A stretch of 54,391 nt of DNA, taken from positions 1 through 54,391 of IMG/VR virus record IMGVR_UViG_3300009168_000014. The stretch is one strand, 5' to 3'. A program made the translations under genes and the position numbers. Position 1 is the stretch's first letter. Each line of letters begins with the position of its first letter. The DNA is from a virus. This document shows positions 1 through 10,400 of this stretch, one piece after another. The notes beneath the pieces were generated by a model, which did not search any database, was not told where the DNA came from, and saw only the letters and a program-made list of their open reading frames with translations.

Positions 1-123
1 AGATGGTTGCTATTGTTCTAATGCATAAATCTACTGGGTATCTCTGGATAGTAAAATATGATGAGGATGGCACATTCATAGCAGAAATTAATACTAATAA
101 GACTGGCGGCTCTGTTGGTGATA
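1..123. repeat. Left copy of 123-bp terminal direct repeat
   Basis: Bases 1-123 are identical to bases 54269-54391. The reading frame of the tail gene continues through the repeat, so this is most simply the overlap of a circular (or circularly permuted, or terminally redundant) assembly. The unique genome length is then 54,268 bp. Sequence alone cannot tell a physical terminal repeat from an assembly overlap. Confidence 0.95.
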
Positions 124-665
124 TGCATCTCGATGCATCAGGAAATATTTATTTTGCCTATAAGGAACCAACTATATATTCGTATACTTATACATTAGGA
201 TACCGATGGTATTTCAGCCCTACTGTCGGCTATCCTTATTGGATTCTTACACCTAATGGAGGCCTGGCTATTAGTTATGACGGTACTTATCTTATTACAG
301 CCTCTGGAGGGGTTGTGTACTCCGGTGGGGAGAAGTATATAGTAAGAATCTGCAAGGTGAATTCAGCATCAAGGGCTATCATATGGGCAAAGGACATTGT
401 TGGGTCTCTTCTTACGGCAGGGGGATACTACCCTACGGCTGTTGTTTACGGGGTAGGGGTTGGGGAAGAGGGTCAAAGTTATATATTATTTTCTGACCCA
501 AACTATTCATTTATATCTATTGACCCTAATGGAAATGAGCTCTATAAAGGGAAACTTACTCTCCCAGGATTGAACTACTTCGATGACGCAATACCTTTTT
601 ATATTGGAGATGGGCAAAGAACAGCTACAAATATGATTCAACTTCCCCTCAGAACTTGGAGTTAA
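1..665 (+). CDS. Tail protein, C-terminal part (gene continues from 53758)
   Basis: This is the end of a gene that starts at 53758 and crosses the window junction. Joined through the terminal repeat it encodes about 391 residues; this part holds about the last 220. The visible sequence is rich in Gly, Tyr, Ser and short beta-strand-like segments, such as GNIYFAYKEP and SFISIDPNGNELYKG, which recalls beta-propeller or other beta-repeat tail proteins. There are no catalytic motifs and no signal peptide. It lies between a collagen-like fibre gene and a hub-like gene, so a tail tip or fibre-associated role is inferred. The family is not recognised. The in-frame ATG at position 3 is internal and is not the start. 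Confidence 0.85.
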   Translation, partial: MVAIVLMHKSTGYLWIVKYDEDGTFIAEINTNKTGGSVGDMHLDASGNIYFAYKEPTIYSYTYTLGYRWYFSPTVGYPYWILTPNGGLAISYDGTYLITASGGVVYSGGEKYIVRICKVNSASRAIIWAKDIVGSLLTAGGYYPTAVVYGVGVGEEGQSYILFSDPNYSFISIDPNGNELYKGKLTLPGLNYFDDAIPFYIGDGQRTATNMIQLPLRTWS

Positions 666-668
666 TTT

Positions 669-2999
669 ATGGCAATAGATACACAAAAATACATATCATA
701 CCCACTGGCCACACCAGGGATGGACAGGAGCCAGCCAGAGAACCAGGTGAAGGTAGGAGTATTATCGAAGGTGGTGGGAGCTGATGGACGGTTCACCGGA
801 GGGATACGGAAATTCTACGGAATGAAACTCCTGTATGACCTCGCAACCGTGACGGGGATGACTGCTTTGGATGATTATGGTGGTCCCAGCTTTTTCAGAT
901 ACGTCGAGTTCCAGAAGCGGGGAACCTCCATACTAACGAAGGGCTTTGTGATTAGATGGGATTCCATCAACAGTACCAGTGACCAGAGGATAGACTTGGT
1001 TTACACCGAAGACTCTGGAACCACTTGGACGAAACTGGAGATTTGGAATTCTGGTAACAGTATTACCAGCACTACAAAAATTGACTGCTGTACAGACAGT
1101 TATTTCTTATATGTTTTCGTCGAGGGAAAAGCAGCAAAGACGGTTTATTTTAATTCTACTTATCACGTGGTGGATATGGGTCCAGGCTCCTCCGCCTCTC
1201 CTTATTCAGTCATCGACTTCTCTTCTTCAACGTCTATCGGAGAATTTTCCAGTACAACAGCAGCCTCCTCCGCTTCACACTATTTAGACGGCAGTAGTAA
1301 ATATCAATTTGCTTTTCGTTTTTATAGTACTGTCCGTAAGATATATTCAGCTATGAGTACTGTTAGTACAGTAGTAACCTCAACAGCCTCATCCTATAAG
1401 GTTACGGCGATTGTCCCACTAGCAAAGATTGGGGCTGCGTGGAGTCTCGGATATGACCAATGCCACTTCTATCGGTCTATTACACTGGCGGGGAGTGCTA
1501 CGGCTATTCTCTATAAGGAAGGGTCATCGGCCACGTATAATTCTCTTCTAGATGGGGTATATCCCTTAACGTATGTCTATGGGACAATATTAGATGATGC
1601 TCTGCCATTCTTTACATCCTATAGCGGCCAGACGGATTCCATCCTTTCGGCTATACCACAATCCGGTGTTTGTGCAAGATATGAAGGATTGACACTAGCG
1701 GCTCAGTCTCCTTCCGTTGATGGGGGATTTGGCACCTACTACAGCAGTATACTACAGGAATCAGCGGAGTATTTCTCTACCTACAATCTATATAAAGGAG
1801 AGGCAATGCTGGGACGTCCTGTACGCTACATTCCAGCGGGAGATTGTCTATTTCTCTTTACACAGAAGGGAATTGTACATATAAAGAAAATAGCGGCGGC
1901 AAAACCCCTGCAATTTACGGTTCTACATAGGGACCATAGCTTAGTGAGTCCAAGTGCGGTACACCCGATGGGTAATAGTGTTTTCTATCTCTCCTCGGCT
2001 GGACTGATGATTCTTAGCTCGGCAGACGGGACACTGACACAATTAACGGCAGTTGACAGGACACTGCTGGAGGATTGGGCTGGAGATTTGTCAACAATCC
2101 AGAGTGCCTATGATGGGAAAGCCAGTGCGTCATACTTCCTTAACTCGTCTGATGGGACAGTGCTTACGATTTACCATTCAACACAGACTTGCAGCATGTG
2201 GGAGGCCGCACCGTTTACCCAATTGACATCTGGCACGGATATTCTGACGGGGCAGGAAACACAGGCCTACTTCATAACGGCACAGGGAAGAGTTGTCTAT
2301 CCAGACTTAGCGGCCACAGGTAGCGGGACTATGACGGATTTGAGTGCAACAACCCACACCTTGAATGGAACCTTTACGGAGAGCTCGTTTTTGTATGACC
2401 ATCCGACGTTAGGGGAAGTATCGGGTGTCAAAAGCACTATAGCAAAGGGCACGAACTCTCTGATTGGCAGTTATATCGGCATCACATCGGGAGCGATGGC
2501 TGGAGAATTACGCAAAATCCTTGGTGTAGGTATAGGTAGTGGAGATGTCGATACGACCTACTATGTATCACCGTATCCAGGTGATAGGGCTAGCAGTGGT
2601 GTTGTTGTTGGTGGAGATACTTTCGCCATCAGTCCCGTCGTATTCAAGATACGGGGGTGGAGAATAACTGACCCAGACCCACGAAGGGCGGCGGATTCCT
2701 TTATCCGGTGGGTGTTGCGGGGAATCACCTTGAAGCTTCGGCAGTTGTCAGGGTTCACCACTCCTAATCCAAACCTCTATTTCAGGTGTGGAGCCTACCG
2801 GAATAATGCAACTACGGTAACTGGAACATGTTATGTACCAGTCAGTACTACGCCTACTACAGCGACTCAGCAAATCACCGGCGGACTCGACGGTATTGAC
2901 ATAGAACCATATGTGGAACAAATCTCATCTGGAACGAAATTTGAATTGACAAACATAGAGTTAGATGTTAGAATGAGTGAAAGCAGGAAAACTAGTTAG
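669..2999 (+). CDS. Putative tail hub / DNA-stabilisation-like virion protein
   Basis: A 776-residue beta-rich protein with no signal peptide, helical bundle or enzyme motif. Its place, after the connector, fibre and tail genes and before the ejection-type proteins, matches that of the P22 gp10-like packaged-DNA stabilisation or tail-hub proteins of podoviruses. This is inferred from order and from its size and beta-rich, Ser/Thr-rich character; I cannot show homology by eye. The ATG follows GGAG with a 7-base spacer, 3 bases after the previous stop. It carries one reverse copy of the genome-wide 11-mer at 879-889, read as GGPS, and a promoter-like sequence at its 3' end. Confidence 0.8.
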   Translation: MAIDTQKYISYPLATPGMDRSQPENQVKVGVLSKVVGADGRFTGGIRKFYGMKLLYDLATVTGMTALDDYGGPSFFRYVEFQKRGTSILTKGFVIRWDSINSTSDQRIDLVYTEDSGTTWTKLEIWNSGNSITSTTKIDCCTDSYFLYVFVEGKAAKTVYFNSTYHVVDMGPGSSASPYSVIDFSSSTSIGEFSSTTAASSASHYLDGSSKYQFAFRFYSTVRKIYSAMSTVSTVVTSTASSYKVTAIVPLAKIGAAWSLGYDQCHFYRSITLAGSATAILYKEGSSATYNSLLDGVYPLTYVYGTILDDALPFFTSYSGQTDSILSAIPQSGVCARYEGLTLAAQSPSVDGGFGTYYSSILQESAEYFSTYNLYKGEAMLGRPVRYIPAGDCLFLFTQKGIVHIKKIAAAKPLQFTVLHRDHSLVSPSAVHPMGNSVFYLSSAGLMILSSADGTLTQLTAVDRTLLEDWAGDLSTIQSAYDGKASASYFLNSSDGTVLTIYHSTQTCSMWEAAPFTQLTSGTDILTGQETQAYFITAQGRVVYPDLAATGSGTMTDLSATTHTLNGTFTESSFLYDHPTLGEVSGVKSTIAKGTNSLIGSYIGITSGAMAGELRKILGVGIGSGDVDTTYYVSPYPGDRASSGVVVGGDTFAISPVVFKIRGWRITDPDPRRAADSFIRWVLRGITLKLRQLSGFTTPNPNLYFRCGAYRNNATTVTGTCYVPVSTTPTTATQQITGGLDGIDIEPYVEQISSGTKFELTNIELDVRMSESRKTS
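879..889 (-). promoter_or_regulatory. Genome-wide 11-mer, site 1 (reverse)
   Basis: Exact CTGGGACCACC on the minus strand, inside the hub-like gene, read there as Gly-Gly-Pro-Ser. It is one of 17 exact copies; the role is unknown. Confidence 0.8.
2946..2974 (+). promoter_or_regulatory. Sigma-70-like promoter before the ejection-protein genes
   Basis: TTGACA, a 17-base spacer, then TAGAAT, at the 3' end of the preceding gene. The expected start, near 2981, lies about 30 bases before the ATG at 3010. The same 17-base spacing recurs in other promoters of this genome. It would allow separate expression of the internal virion genes. Confidence 0.5.
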
Positions 3000-3009
3000 G
3001 AGATAGTCT

Positions 3010-4890
3010 ATGGCAACAACCCTCCAGGATTTATATAAAAGTATGCTTATTGGTGATGGAAGCATGGTGTCGGGGTATGACCCAACCTCTATGGTGAAGG
3101 CGGCGGCGAACAATCCCAATAAGAAGCTGGATTTTGGGGCCGTTAGTGGAAATACCTCTACTCCAACCTCGTCTGCTGTTAGAACCGCAGTGACTGGGCT
3201 TAATAATAAAACACCTACGGGAGCCGTTACACCTGGGACCACCACACCAAAGATATCCGCTGAGATTATAAAGGGTATGCAGACACCGACTATGCCTAAT
3301 ACCAAGACGTATGACCCGACCCAGATAACCCAGCAATTTAAGGACGCCGAGACGAGGAAGATGTATAATGTGACGGGTACACAGTCTGGTATGGCCGCCT
3401 TAAATGAGCGGTTTAAGGGTAATATAACGGAAAGAGGAAAAGGTAACTATGCAGTGGGTGGGGTGGCCCCAGGCGTTGGTGGCAGTGGAATTGTGACAAC
3501 AGTTGACCCTAACTCCAAGTTCTATCAGACGTTAGATACGTTGACACAGATGGGATTGGAATTAAAAATCCCGAATATTGAAGGTCTTTTGAGTCAGATA
3601 GAACCAGGTGATAATGCTGCACTCGGTAGGATACAGGCTGGGATGATGGACTATGCAACCAAAATCGACGCCACAGGAAAAACAGCAGCACGGCTACAGG
3701 GTGCTTTTGATATGATTAATCAGTCGAATATCAACTATCAATCACAGTTGGATGAATCCCTGAAGAATGCCGATAAAGGTAGTGTACAACTCCAGAATAT
3801 ATGGAAGATGAATATAGACAAAGCCGACGAGTATGTGGCAAATGCTAACAACCGAATGGCTGATGTAATGGCAAAGATTGAAGCTATCCATGCCGATACA
3901 ATGAAGGCAATGGGTGATTTCAGCGTTAAGATAGACCCATTTAAGTGGGACCCTCCAAAGGTAGAGGAGTCCTCTAATTTAGCTAAGATGTCTGCCCATG
4001 CTATGCAGGCTTCTGTGCAGGCAACGATGGGAGCTTTTGATAGCGTTAAGCAGGAAATAGCTGGCCGATACGGTGCAGATAGTCCGGAGATGCGGGAGTT
4101 GAATGCGAAGTATAATGCCTCCCTTACCGGAATACAAAGTACCATACAGGTGGAGTTTGCGAAGTTGCAGGAAACCTCCAGAATGCAGAAGGAACAACTG
4201 GCATATATGGAGAGTATCGAAGCGAACAAGAACTTCAATTCCTACTCACAACATGCTCAGGATATTAGTTTAGCTGCCCAGACTGCGTTGCTACAGGCTA
4301 GAACCAATGTAGCGACATCTGGTGAGGCTAGTATGATAAAAGCTATGACTGATATGTCGATGTACATCAACTATCACGAGCAGATGGCTATGCAGACGAG
4401 AGCCCAGTATGCAACAGCAACGGCAGAGGATAACCTCAAACGAACCCAGCTGGATTTGCAGGTGGCACAGTTGAAGAATCTTGGCTATACTGATACAGCG
4501 AACTGGTTGGCCTCTATGCCAGAATACACCATAGAGCTTGGTGGTCTTATGGAAATTATCGTGAATAGTCTGCCGCAGAATGATGCTATGCAACAGTCGA
4601 TTAACGGTGGCAATAGGGGATATGTCCCATCAGGGAATGCCTATCAGCCTGCACCAGCTACGACGTTCCCACAATTGAATACACAGGCGGGAGTGAAGAC
4701 TCCTACACCTGCTGTGAAGACTCCTACGTCAAATCCTAATCAAGTTCGACAGGATGGAACAACGAGACTCCAGGTAAATCAGGCGAAGAAAACCCAGCAG
4801 ACAGCTGCTAAGACTCTTAATAATACCGGTATGAGTTCTTCTCAGGTATTTAATAATAATAATTTACTATCCTCAAAACTATATGGCTAA
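3010..4890 (+). CDS. Putative internal virion/ejection protein (626 aa)
   Basis: The N-terminal third is rich in Thr, Pro and Gly. It is followed by a long helical, Gln/Met/Ala-rich region from about residue 200 to 510, and a low-complexity Thr/Pro/Gln/Asn-rich tail. No transmembrane segment or enzyme motif is visible. Four more helical or Gly-rich genes follow in the same direction. In P22- and T7-like phages this position is taken by proteins packed inside the capsid and ejected with the DNA, so that role is inferred from composition and order only. The ATG follows TAGGAGATAGTCT. The family is not recognised. It carries one forward 11-mer at 3233-3243. Confidence 0.8.
   Translation: MATTLQDLYKSMLIGDGSMVSGYDPTSMVKAAANNPNKKLDFGAVSGNTSTPTSSAVRTAVTGLNNKTPTGAVTPGTTTPKISAEIIKGMQTPTMPNTKTYDPTQITQQFKDAETRKMYNVTGTQSGMAALNERFKGNITERGKGNYAVGGVAPGVGGSGIVTTVDPNSKFYQTLDTLTQMGLELKIPNIEGLLSQIEPGDNAALGRIQAGMMDYATKIDATGKTAARLQGAFDMINQSNINYQSQLDESLKNADKGSVQLQNIWKMNIDKADEYVANANNRMADVMAKIEAIHADTMKAMGDFSVKIDPFKWDPPKVEESSNLAKMSAHAMQASVQATMGAFDSVKQEIAGRYGADSPEMRELNAKYNASLTGIQSTIQVEFAKLQETSRMQKEQLAYMESIEANKNFNSYSQHAQDISLAAQTALLQARTNVATSGEASMIKAMTDMSMYINYHEQMAMQTRAQYATATAEDNLKRTQLDLQVAQLKNLGYTDTANWLASMPEYTIELGGLMEIIVNSLPQNDAMQQSINGGNRGYVPSGNAYQPAPATTFPQLNTQAGVKTPTPAVKTPTSNPNQVRQDGTTRLQVNQAKKTQQTAAKTLNNTGMSSSQVFNNNNLLSSKLYG
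3233..3243 (+). promoter_or_regulatory. Genome-wide 11-mer, site 2 (forward)
   Basis: Exact CTGGGACCACC, read as Pro-Gly-Thr-Thr in the 626-aa virion gene. It lies 2.35 kb after site 1 in the opposite orientation. Confidence 0.8.
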
Positions 4891-4910
4891 AGGCCGATTA
4901 GGAGAGAAAT

Positions 4911-6041
4911 ATGGTAGCAGGTAATATACCGAATATGGGTCCCATCATACCGATGGGGAATGACCCTAACGTATTGCAGAGTATTCACGCTGGGAACCAA
5001 TTGCAAACCCAGAGGGATACAGCTGTCTATAATGCACAGCAACAGAAAGAGATAGTGTCGATGGAGCAACAGGGAGCTATGGAACGCCAGCTCCAACAGC
5101 AACGAGAGCAGGAACTTGAGAGGAACTTTCAGAGGAGCCTAGCTGAATTTAATATGCAGGCATCTGAGAGGATGTTGAATCTAAAACGTAGCTACGATGT
5201 ATCTGATAGAGATATGTGGATAGAGAAGCAAGACGCCTATCAAAAAGATAAGATGTCCTATGACCAGGAGCTCCTAACCAATCAGAAGTGGATGAATATG
5301 TTGACACTGAAGATGCAACTCGCCAACCTAAAGCAGACTGGAATGGGTCAGGAGAAGATGCAGAAAATTATGCAGACACTTATCCAGAAAGGTGAGGAGT
5401 CTACGAATCTTCGTCGGGATTTTGAAACGACCCTGAGTAGGGCTGGAACGGCTGCCGATACGTTGGATTTCGACCCTCTGGTGGTCCCAGTTGATTCAAT
5501 GGGCAAGGTGTTGCCGAATTTAGTAGATGGATTATTTGGTGGTATAACAAAAAATGCAACATTAGAGACACTGGAAGGAGACTCAAAAGCCCTAGAAGCT
5601 TTAGTGGCTCAATCCCGTGGAACTGATAAGGAACTGGGAGCCGCACATTTAGCCCATCTTGGAACTGTCTTAGAAGGTATTCAATCTACGATAACACAGA
5701 AAATAACAGATAAATCTGGAGACGCTTCCCCAACAGGGAAAGTGACATTGGCGAGATTACGTGATGCTAGGGCACGGATAAATAAAGCGGCCCTCAACCT
5801 TGACAGCCTCATCAGTAGTTCTGACCCTTATGTGGCTCAACTGAGTAAACGAGCCCAAAGTATGCGTCGAGGTGGCTCTGTCGGAGACGTACTTCGAGAA
5901 TTAGTCGATAAGTCCCCAGCTAAGACGTGGGATTTTGACAGTGTATTTAATTCATTGAATAAAGAGATGGGCAATATAGAGAATATCCCATCGGAATTTA
6001 GAGATGTTTTTGGGATTATACAATCTTTTGGAGGTAGATAA
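4911..6041 (+). CDS. Putative ejection protein, coiled-coil (376 aa)
   Basis: Residues from about 25 to 150 are very rich in Gln, Glu, Arg and Met with a heptad-like pattern (for example MERQLQQQREQELERNFQ), so a long coiled coil is likely. The C-terminal half is mixed helical. There is no signal peptide or transmembrane segment. The gene sits between other putative internal proteins with short gaps (20 bp before, 2 bp after). The ATG follows TAGGAGAGAAAT. A structural or ejection role is inferred from position. It contains one reverse 11-mer at 5480-5490, read as Val-Val-Pro. Confidence 0.8.
   Translation: MVAGNIPNMGPIIPMGNDPNVLQSIHAGNQLQTQRDTAVYNAQQQKEIVSMEQQGAMERQLQQQREQELERNFQRSLAEFNMQASERMLNLKRSYDVSDRDMWIEKQDAYQKDKMSYDQELLTNQKWMNMLTLKMQLANLKQTGMGQEKMQKIMQTLIQKGEESTNLRRDFETTLSRAGTAADTLDFDPLVVPVDSMGKVLPNLVDGLFGGITKNATLETLEGDSKALEALVAQSRGTDKELGAAHLAHLGTVLEGIQSTITQKITDKSGDASPTGKVTLARLRDARARINKAALNLDSLISSSDPYVAQLSKRAQSMRRGGSVGDVLRELVDKSPAKTWDFDSVFNSLNKEMGNIENIPSEFRDVFGIIQSFGGR
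5480..5490 (-). promoter_or_regulatory. Genome-wide 11-mer, site 3 (reverse)
   Basis: Exact copy on the minus strand inside the coiled-coil gene, read as Val-Val-Pro. It lies 2.25 kb after site 2 with orientation switched again. Confidence 0.8.
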
Positions 6042-6043
6042 CG

Positions 6044-6475
6044 ATGCATATTGCAATTCTATTAGCACTCCTCGGAGCTGGATTTGCACTAAAAGACCTC
6101 TTACCATTTAGTGCAGCACAGAAGGGTATTAAGCTCCAAGAGGGAATGCTGGGACTAGAACGTGACAAGATGAAGACCTCTAATGATGCCCAGAAGAAGA
6201 TGATGGAAGTCCTGATGGGTATGCGGACTGCTGAACGAGAATCCGAGAGAGCCACTAAAAGAGAAGAACGCCTGTTAGTTACTGGTGAGAAGGCTGCTGA
6301 TAGGGAATCAGAATTATTGCAACAGGCTCTTCAGATGATGCAGATGGGTGAGACACAGCGGATGGCTCTTAACACACAGGGAATGGGAGCTATAGCAGGT
6401 GCAATGGGTAATACGCCTCCAAGAAGACCAGAACCCATAAATCCATTATCAATGATTAACGCTCTACGTATGTAA
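6044..6475 (+). CDS. Small virion/ejection protein with N-terminal membrane segment
   Basis: A 143-residue protein. Residues 1-16 (MHIAILLALLGAGFAL) form a hydrophobic segment that could be a membrane anchor or an uncleaved signal. The middle is a charged helix rich in Glu, Arg and Lys, and the C-terminus is rich in Met, Gly and Pro. The ATG follows GGAGG, and the gene starts 2 bp after the previous stop, so coupled translation is likely. In podovirus ejectosomes one protein often spans the membrane, and this one could do so. That is inference from topology and order. Confidence 0.75.
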   Translation: MHIAILLALLGAGFALKDLLPFSAAQKGIKLQEGMLGLERDKMKTSNDAQKKMMEVLMGMRTAERESERATKREERLLVTGEKAADRESELLQQALQMMQMGETQRMALNTQGMGAIAGAMGNTPPRRPEPINPLSMINALRM

Positions 6476-6491
6476 TTATAGGAGATAGACA

Positions 6492-7475
6492 ATGCCTACT
6501 GTTCCGGAACTTATGAAGCTATTAGGTACTAATAGTATCAGCAGTGACCCTGCTATTATGAACGCTATTAATACAGCCAGCAGTGTATCTGGGAGTGACC
6601 CACAAACACTGTTGCAGATGATACAATCACGCAGTGTTCCAAGCTTGGCTCCTAAATCAGGACCAGGTGCGACTATAGGGAAACTGCGGGGACTCTCTAA
6701 GGCGAAACAACTGGAACTAAAGAATCTATTCCGAAAACTTCTGGGAACCACAAAACAAGCAAAAGGTTCTCCGACAAAGGTGAATGACCTTCTGACCCAG
6801 ATAGGTAATTTGGTCGGAGCCCCTCCTGAAGGTGCATTCGTTGGACCTGAGCTTGGCTTATGGCAAAAATCGCCAGCCGGTCTTATTAATAAACCTCCAC
6901 AACCAGAAGTAGGAATGACGGACGACCTCGCCTCAATTATGGCAGAGGGGATGGGCGGAAGAACTCCTAAGTTTAATCGAACTGCTAGGACTGCGACTTC
7001 TGCTGGAACCACAACGGGTGGGGGGTCGTGGGTAGATGACTTACTGGGAATGCTGGGAATGGGAAAGAAAGCAAGAGGAGGCGGGAAGCTGAAGGTTGCA
7101 GTAGCCAAAACAGTTGCTCCTGAAGTAGCGGCTGGCAGTATGGGTAAATTCCTGAAATTTCTTAAGGCTAATCCTACGATGGCTGGATTGCTGATGGGCG
7201 TAGCAGGCACGGCTGCGGGCACTGGAGCAGGTGAACTAGCGATGTCACTGGCTCCTGGAAGCCCAGAGAACCGGATGTTCACAGCTCAACAGAAACACAT
7301 AGAAGGCCTCAGAGGTCTACAGGACCCAGATGCACTGGTAGCACAACAGATGATACCTCTACTGATGGCTCAATTGCAAGGGGGTGGTGGACTCCCGCCA
7401 GGGATGCTGATGCCTGGGATGACGCCTGGGACCACCAACGTACCTGGGGAAGAAATGATTGGAGGACCTCAATAA
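6492..7475 (+). CDS. Putative ejection protein with hydrophobic Gly/Ala segment (327 aa)
   Basis: The first two thirds are mixed, with Lys/Arg-rich stretches. Around residues 230-255 there is a Gly/Ala-rich hydrophobic segment (AGLLMGVAGTAAGTGAGELA) that could insert into a membrane. The C-terminus is rich in Gly, Pro and Met. It is part of the run of ejection-type genes, with a clear AGGAG site before the ATG. No enzyme motif such as a lysozyme Glu-Asp pair is recognisable. It contains one forward 11-mer at 7426-7436, read as Pro-Gly-Thr-Thr. Confidence 0.75.
   Translation: MPTVPELMKLLGTNSISSDPAIMNAINTASSVSGSDPQTLLQMIQSRSVPSLAPKSGPGATIGKLRGLSKAKQLELKNLFRKLLGTTKQAKGSPTKVNDLLTQIGNLVGAPPEGAFVGPELGLWQKSPAGLINKPPQPEVGMTDDLASIMAEGMGGRTPKFNRTARTATSAGTTTGGGSWVDDLLGMLGMGKKARGGGKLKVAVAKTVAPEVAAGSMGKFLKFLKANPTMAGLLMGVAGTAAGTGAGELAMSLAPGSPENRMFTAQQKHIEGLRGLQDPDALVAQQMIPLLMAQLQGGGGLPPGMLMPGMTPGTTNVPGEEMIGGPQ
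7426..7436 (+). promoter_or_regulatory. Genome-wide 11-mer, site 4 (forward)
   Basis: Exact copy read as Pro-Gly-Thr-Thr near the end of the 327-aa gene. Orientation switches again. Confidence 0.8.
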
Positions 7476-7494
7476 GCAGTAGGAGTTGATAACT

Positions 7495-10400
7495 ATGCCA
7501 GTCCCAACAAAGCCAAAGGAGTTTGCAGACTTTCCACTGTCTATCTATGATAGGCCTTCTATCGCCGCCAGCAACCTAATGGTGGGGAATGTAGGTGGAG
7601 CTTTCGATGCTCTGTTCAAACCTGACGATATGTCCCCCGATGAGATTAAGACAATTCAAAACCGCTTCCTATCTGGAATCAAACGGGAGAACATCCTTGT
7701 AAAAACCGCTATTGATATGGCAACGAATCCCTTAGTGATTATCGGGCTGGTTATGGGGATGGGGCCTTGGGGTAAAGTAGCGGGTCTGCGTAGTATGGAA
7801 GCTTTAGGTAAGATGGGCAAGAAGATTATCGGTCCACCTAACGCCAGTATTATGAGATATATGAGCTCTGGAACGGTCTTCCGTAATATAAAAGGCTTCG
7901 TGGATAAGATGATTGATGTATCCAAGAGAACCGCAGACTTCTACGAAACCAGCATAAAAGCAAAACAGTTAATCTTCGAGGGGGCAGGTCGTGCCCTGAC
8001 GAAGGAAGAACGAATGCTGGTATTTATGTATAACAAGAAATTCAACACCGTAGATAATGAACTACAGACATATTGGAAAGCATTCATAAGAACAGATAAA
8101 CCACTGACTCCAGACCTCCAACGGCATATGAAACCTGAAGTACTAAAGGTTGCCAGACAGTTGCAGGAACTCACAACCAAGCTGGGTAAGGATGTAATGC
8201 TGGATAAGGATGGCAATGTTATCCGTGACTTAGCCGCTAAGGGAACCATCTGGGATGAGGATTATGGAGCCCCCAATGTTATTCGACAGAATAAGTTTCG
8301 TGAGTATATCTATGAGTCCGCTGGAGATAACGCTACTCGTCGCAGATATCTACAGAGGGAACACGGCTTAACTAGTGGGGCATCTGGACATACAAAGGCA
8401 AGGAATCACTTCACACTTCCAACTATAGAGGATATGCAACTGATGAAGAAATATTGGGACCCAGAACAGTGGGATGCAGTAATGAGATTAGAGGAAAAGA
8501 CTATCGGAAATGTCCGACGTGTACTACAGGAAACAGTAGACGAGACCCGTAGTTATTATGCAGCAAATAAATCTGTATGGGGAGAGGATGAGGTAGCTGA
8601 GAAGCTTGCCCCTAAATTAAAGAAGGCATCCGAAGTGATAGTGCACCATCTATCAACTCTGGGGGCCGATGAGCCGGCTGTCCTGAAGAGAATATCCAAA
8701 GAGGTACTGAATATCTCTATGCGGAACCCTGAAGAAGGCAGTGTATTTATCGACCTGATGGCTCGGAAACTGGGAGCCCCAGCCCGCTACATAATGGATA
8801 TGGATGATGTAATGAACCACTACATCCGGAGTATGGCTCCGACATATGCCTGGTTTACTCCCACAAGTGCGAACAAAACTGTCGGATTAGGACGGGAACT
8901 GGAAGATATGATACAGGGTGCTGGTTTTACTCCTGAAGCAGATATGCAGAGAACCATCTATGGGGATAGTGTAAGACCACTACTCAGAGGATTTATGCAT
9001 CCAAATGAATTCCTGCGGTCATTAGCCCATACTTCACGTGTTGCCAAAATGCGGGAAGTACTTTCAACAGACTGGGCTCGGAAGTGGATACCTAATAATG
9101 GGAGACAATGGATGATGGACTCTCTGGCGAAGAGTACCAGTATGGATGTCGGAAATCAACTGGCTAGTATGTACTACCTGTCTACACTTGGAATGAATAT
9201 CGCCAATGCTACGAATAATGCTTTCCAGCCGTTCATCACGACTGTTAATATGGTTGGCCCAAATGCAATGGGAAAGGGAATGTGGAGAGTCATGTCCGGT
9301 CTTAAGACAGTTATGAAGGAAGGGCCGACGGTTGGATGGGGCAAAGCCTTCTCAGAGACCTTCAAGGAGTATACGGAGCATTTTGGACATGAGAATATAT
9401 TGGCAGCTATGACCCGTGGTGATATTCTACGGGAAGATATAATGCAGTCGCCGCTGAAGGGAGCATGGGAAAAATTCAAGGGGGCTATCCAGTTGCCGTT
9501 TGGAGCCACTGAAAAGTGGGATAGGCTGATTACCTTCTATGCTGGACACGCCAAAGCTGTCTCAGAAGGTGCGGAGGCCATCGAAGCAGGCACTCTGGCT
9601 AGGAACCTAGTACAGATGACGCAGTTTACAGGTGGTGTGGTTGGACAGCCAATCGCCCTACAAGGAATGTGGCAACCTCTACGGCAGTACCTACATTTCC
9701 CTATGAGATATATGGAGTATATGTATAATACTCTAAGTATGGGTCCCGAACCCGCAAAGCTATCTTTGGGAGTAATGGGACGAACACTGGCTGGGAGTGC
9801 CGCTGCTTACACGGCTGCGAAGAACTTAGGTGGAGTAGATATTCATAGGGGTCTATTGTTTGGAGCCCTGCCTATTCCAGAATATGATAAAGCTCCATTC
9901 TATCCGTGGCCTCTAGTGCCTCCTGCTGTAGGTATGGTGGGAGATATAGCCCAGTCAGTATTGAAGGGTGACTATAAGGGCTTGGCGGGTCGGGTCGGAA
10001 GCATGGTGGTCCCAGGAGGTTTAGCGATACGTAGAGCATATCGAACTCTGGCTCCAAAGTATGCAAGATACGACCAACGCACTCCGGAAGGAAGAATCCC
10101 AATTTTCAATGACTCTGGGACCCTCGTAGGGACACGAACTCCGATGGAGCTGACCTTACAGTCGGTCGGAATTAAGCCGATGGGACCCCAACAAGAGCAG
10201 GCAATGATGAAATACCTGTTGAGACAGCGGGATAAGATACGTGAGTATAGAAGGCGATATGTTTCCTCTATCGTGGATAATGATTTGGAGACATCAAATA
10301 AAATACAGGCTGAGTTCCAGCAGGAATATCCTACACTCGGCGAGTTGACCTTCAGGAAGTCGGATTTAGGATATGAGAAACAGCGTAGGACGATGGACAG

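Noticed and set aside
3941-10190. Further 11-mer variants such as TGGGACCC (3946, 8455, 10116, 10180)
   Set aside because: They share only seven or eight bases with the motif and lack the ACC end, so chance is enough to explain them.
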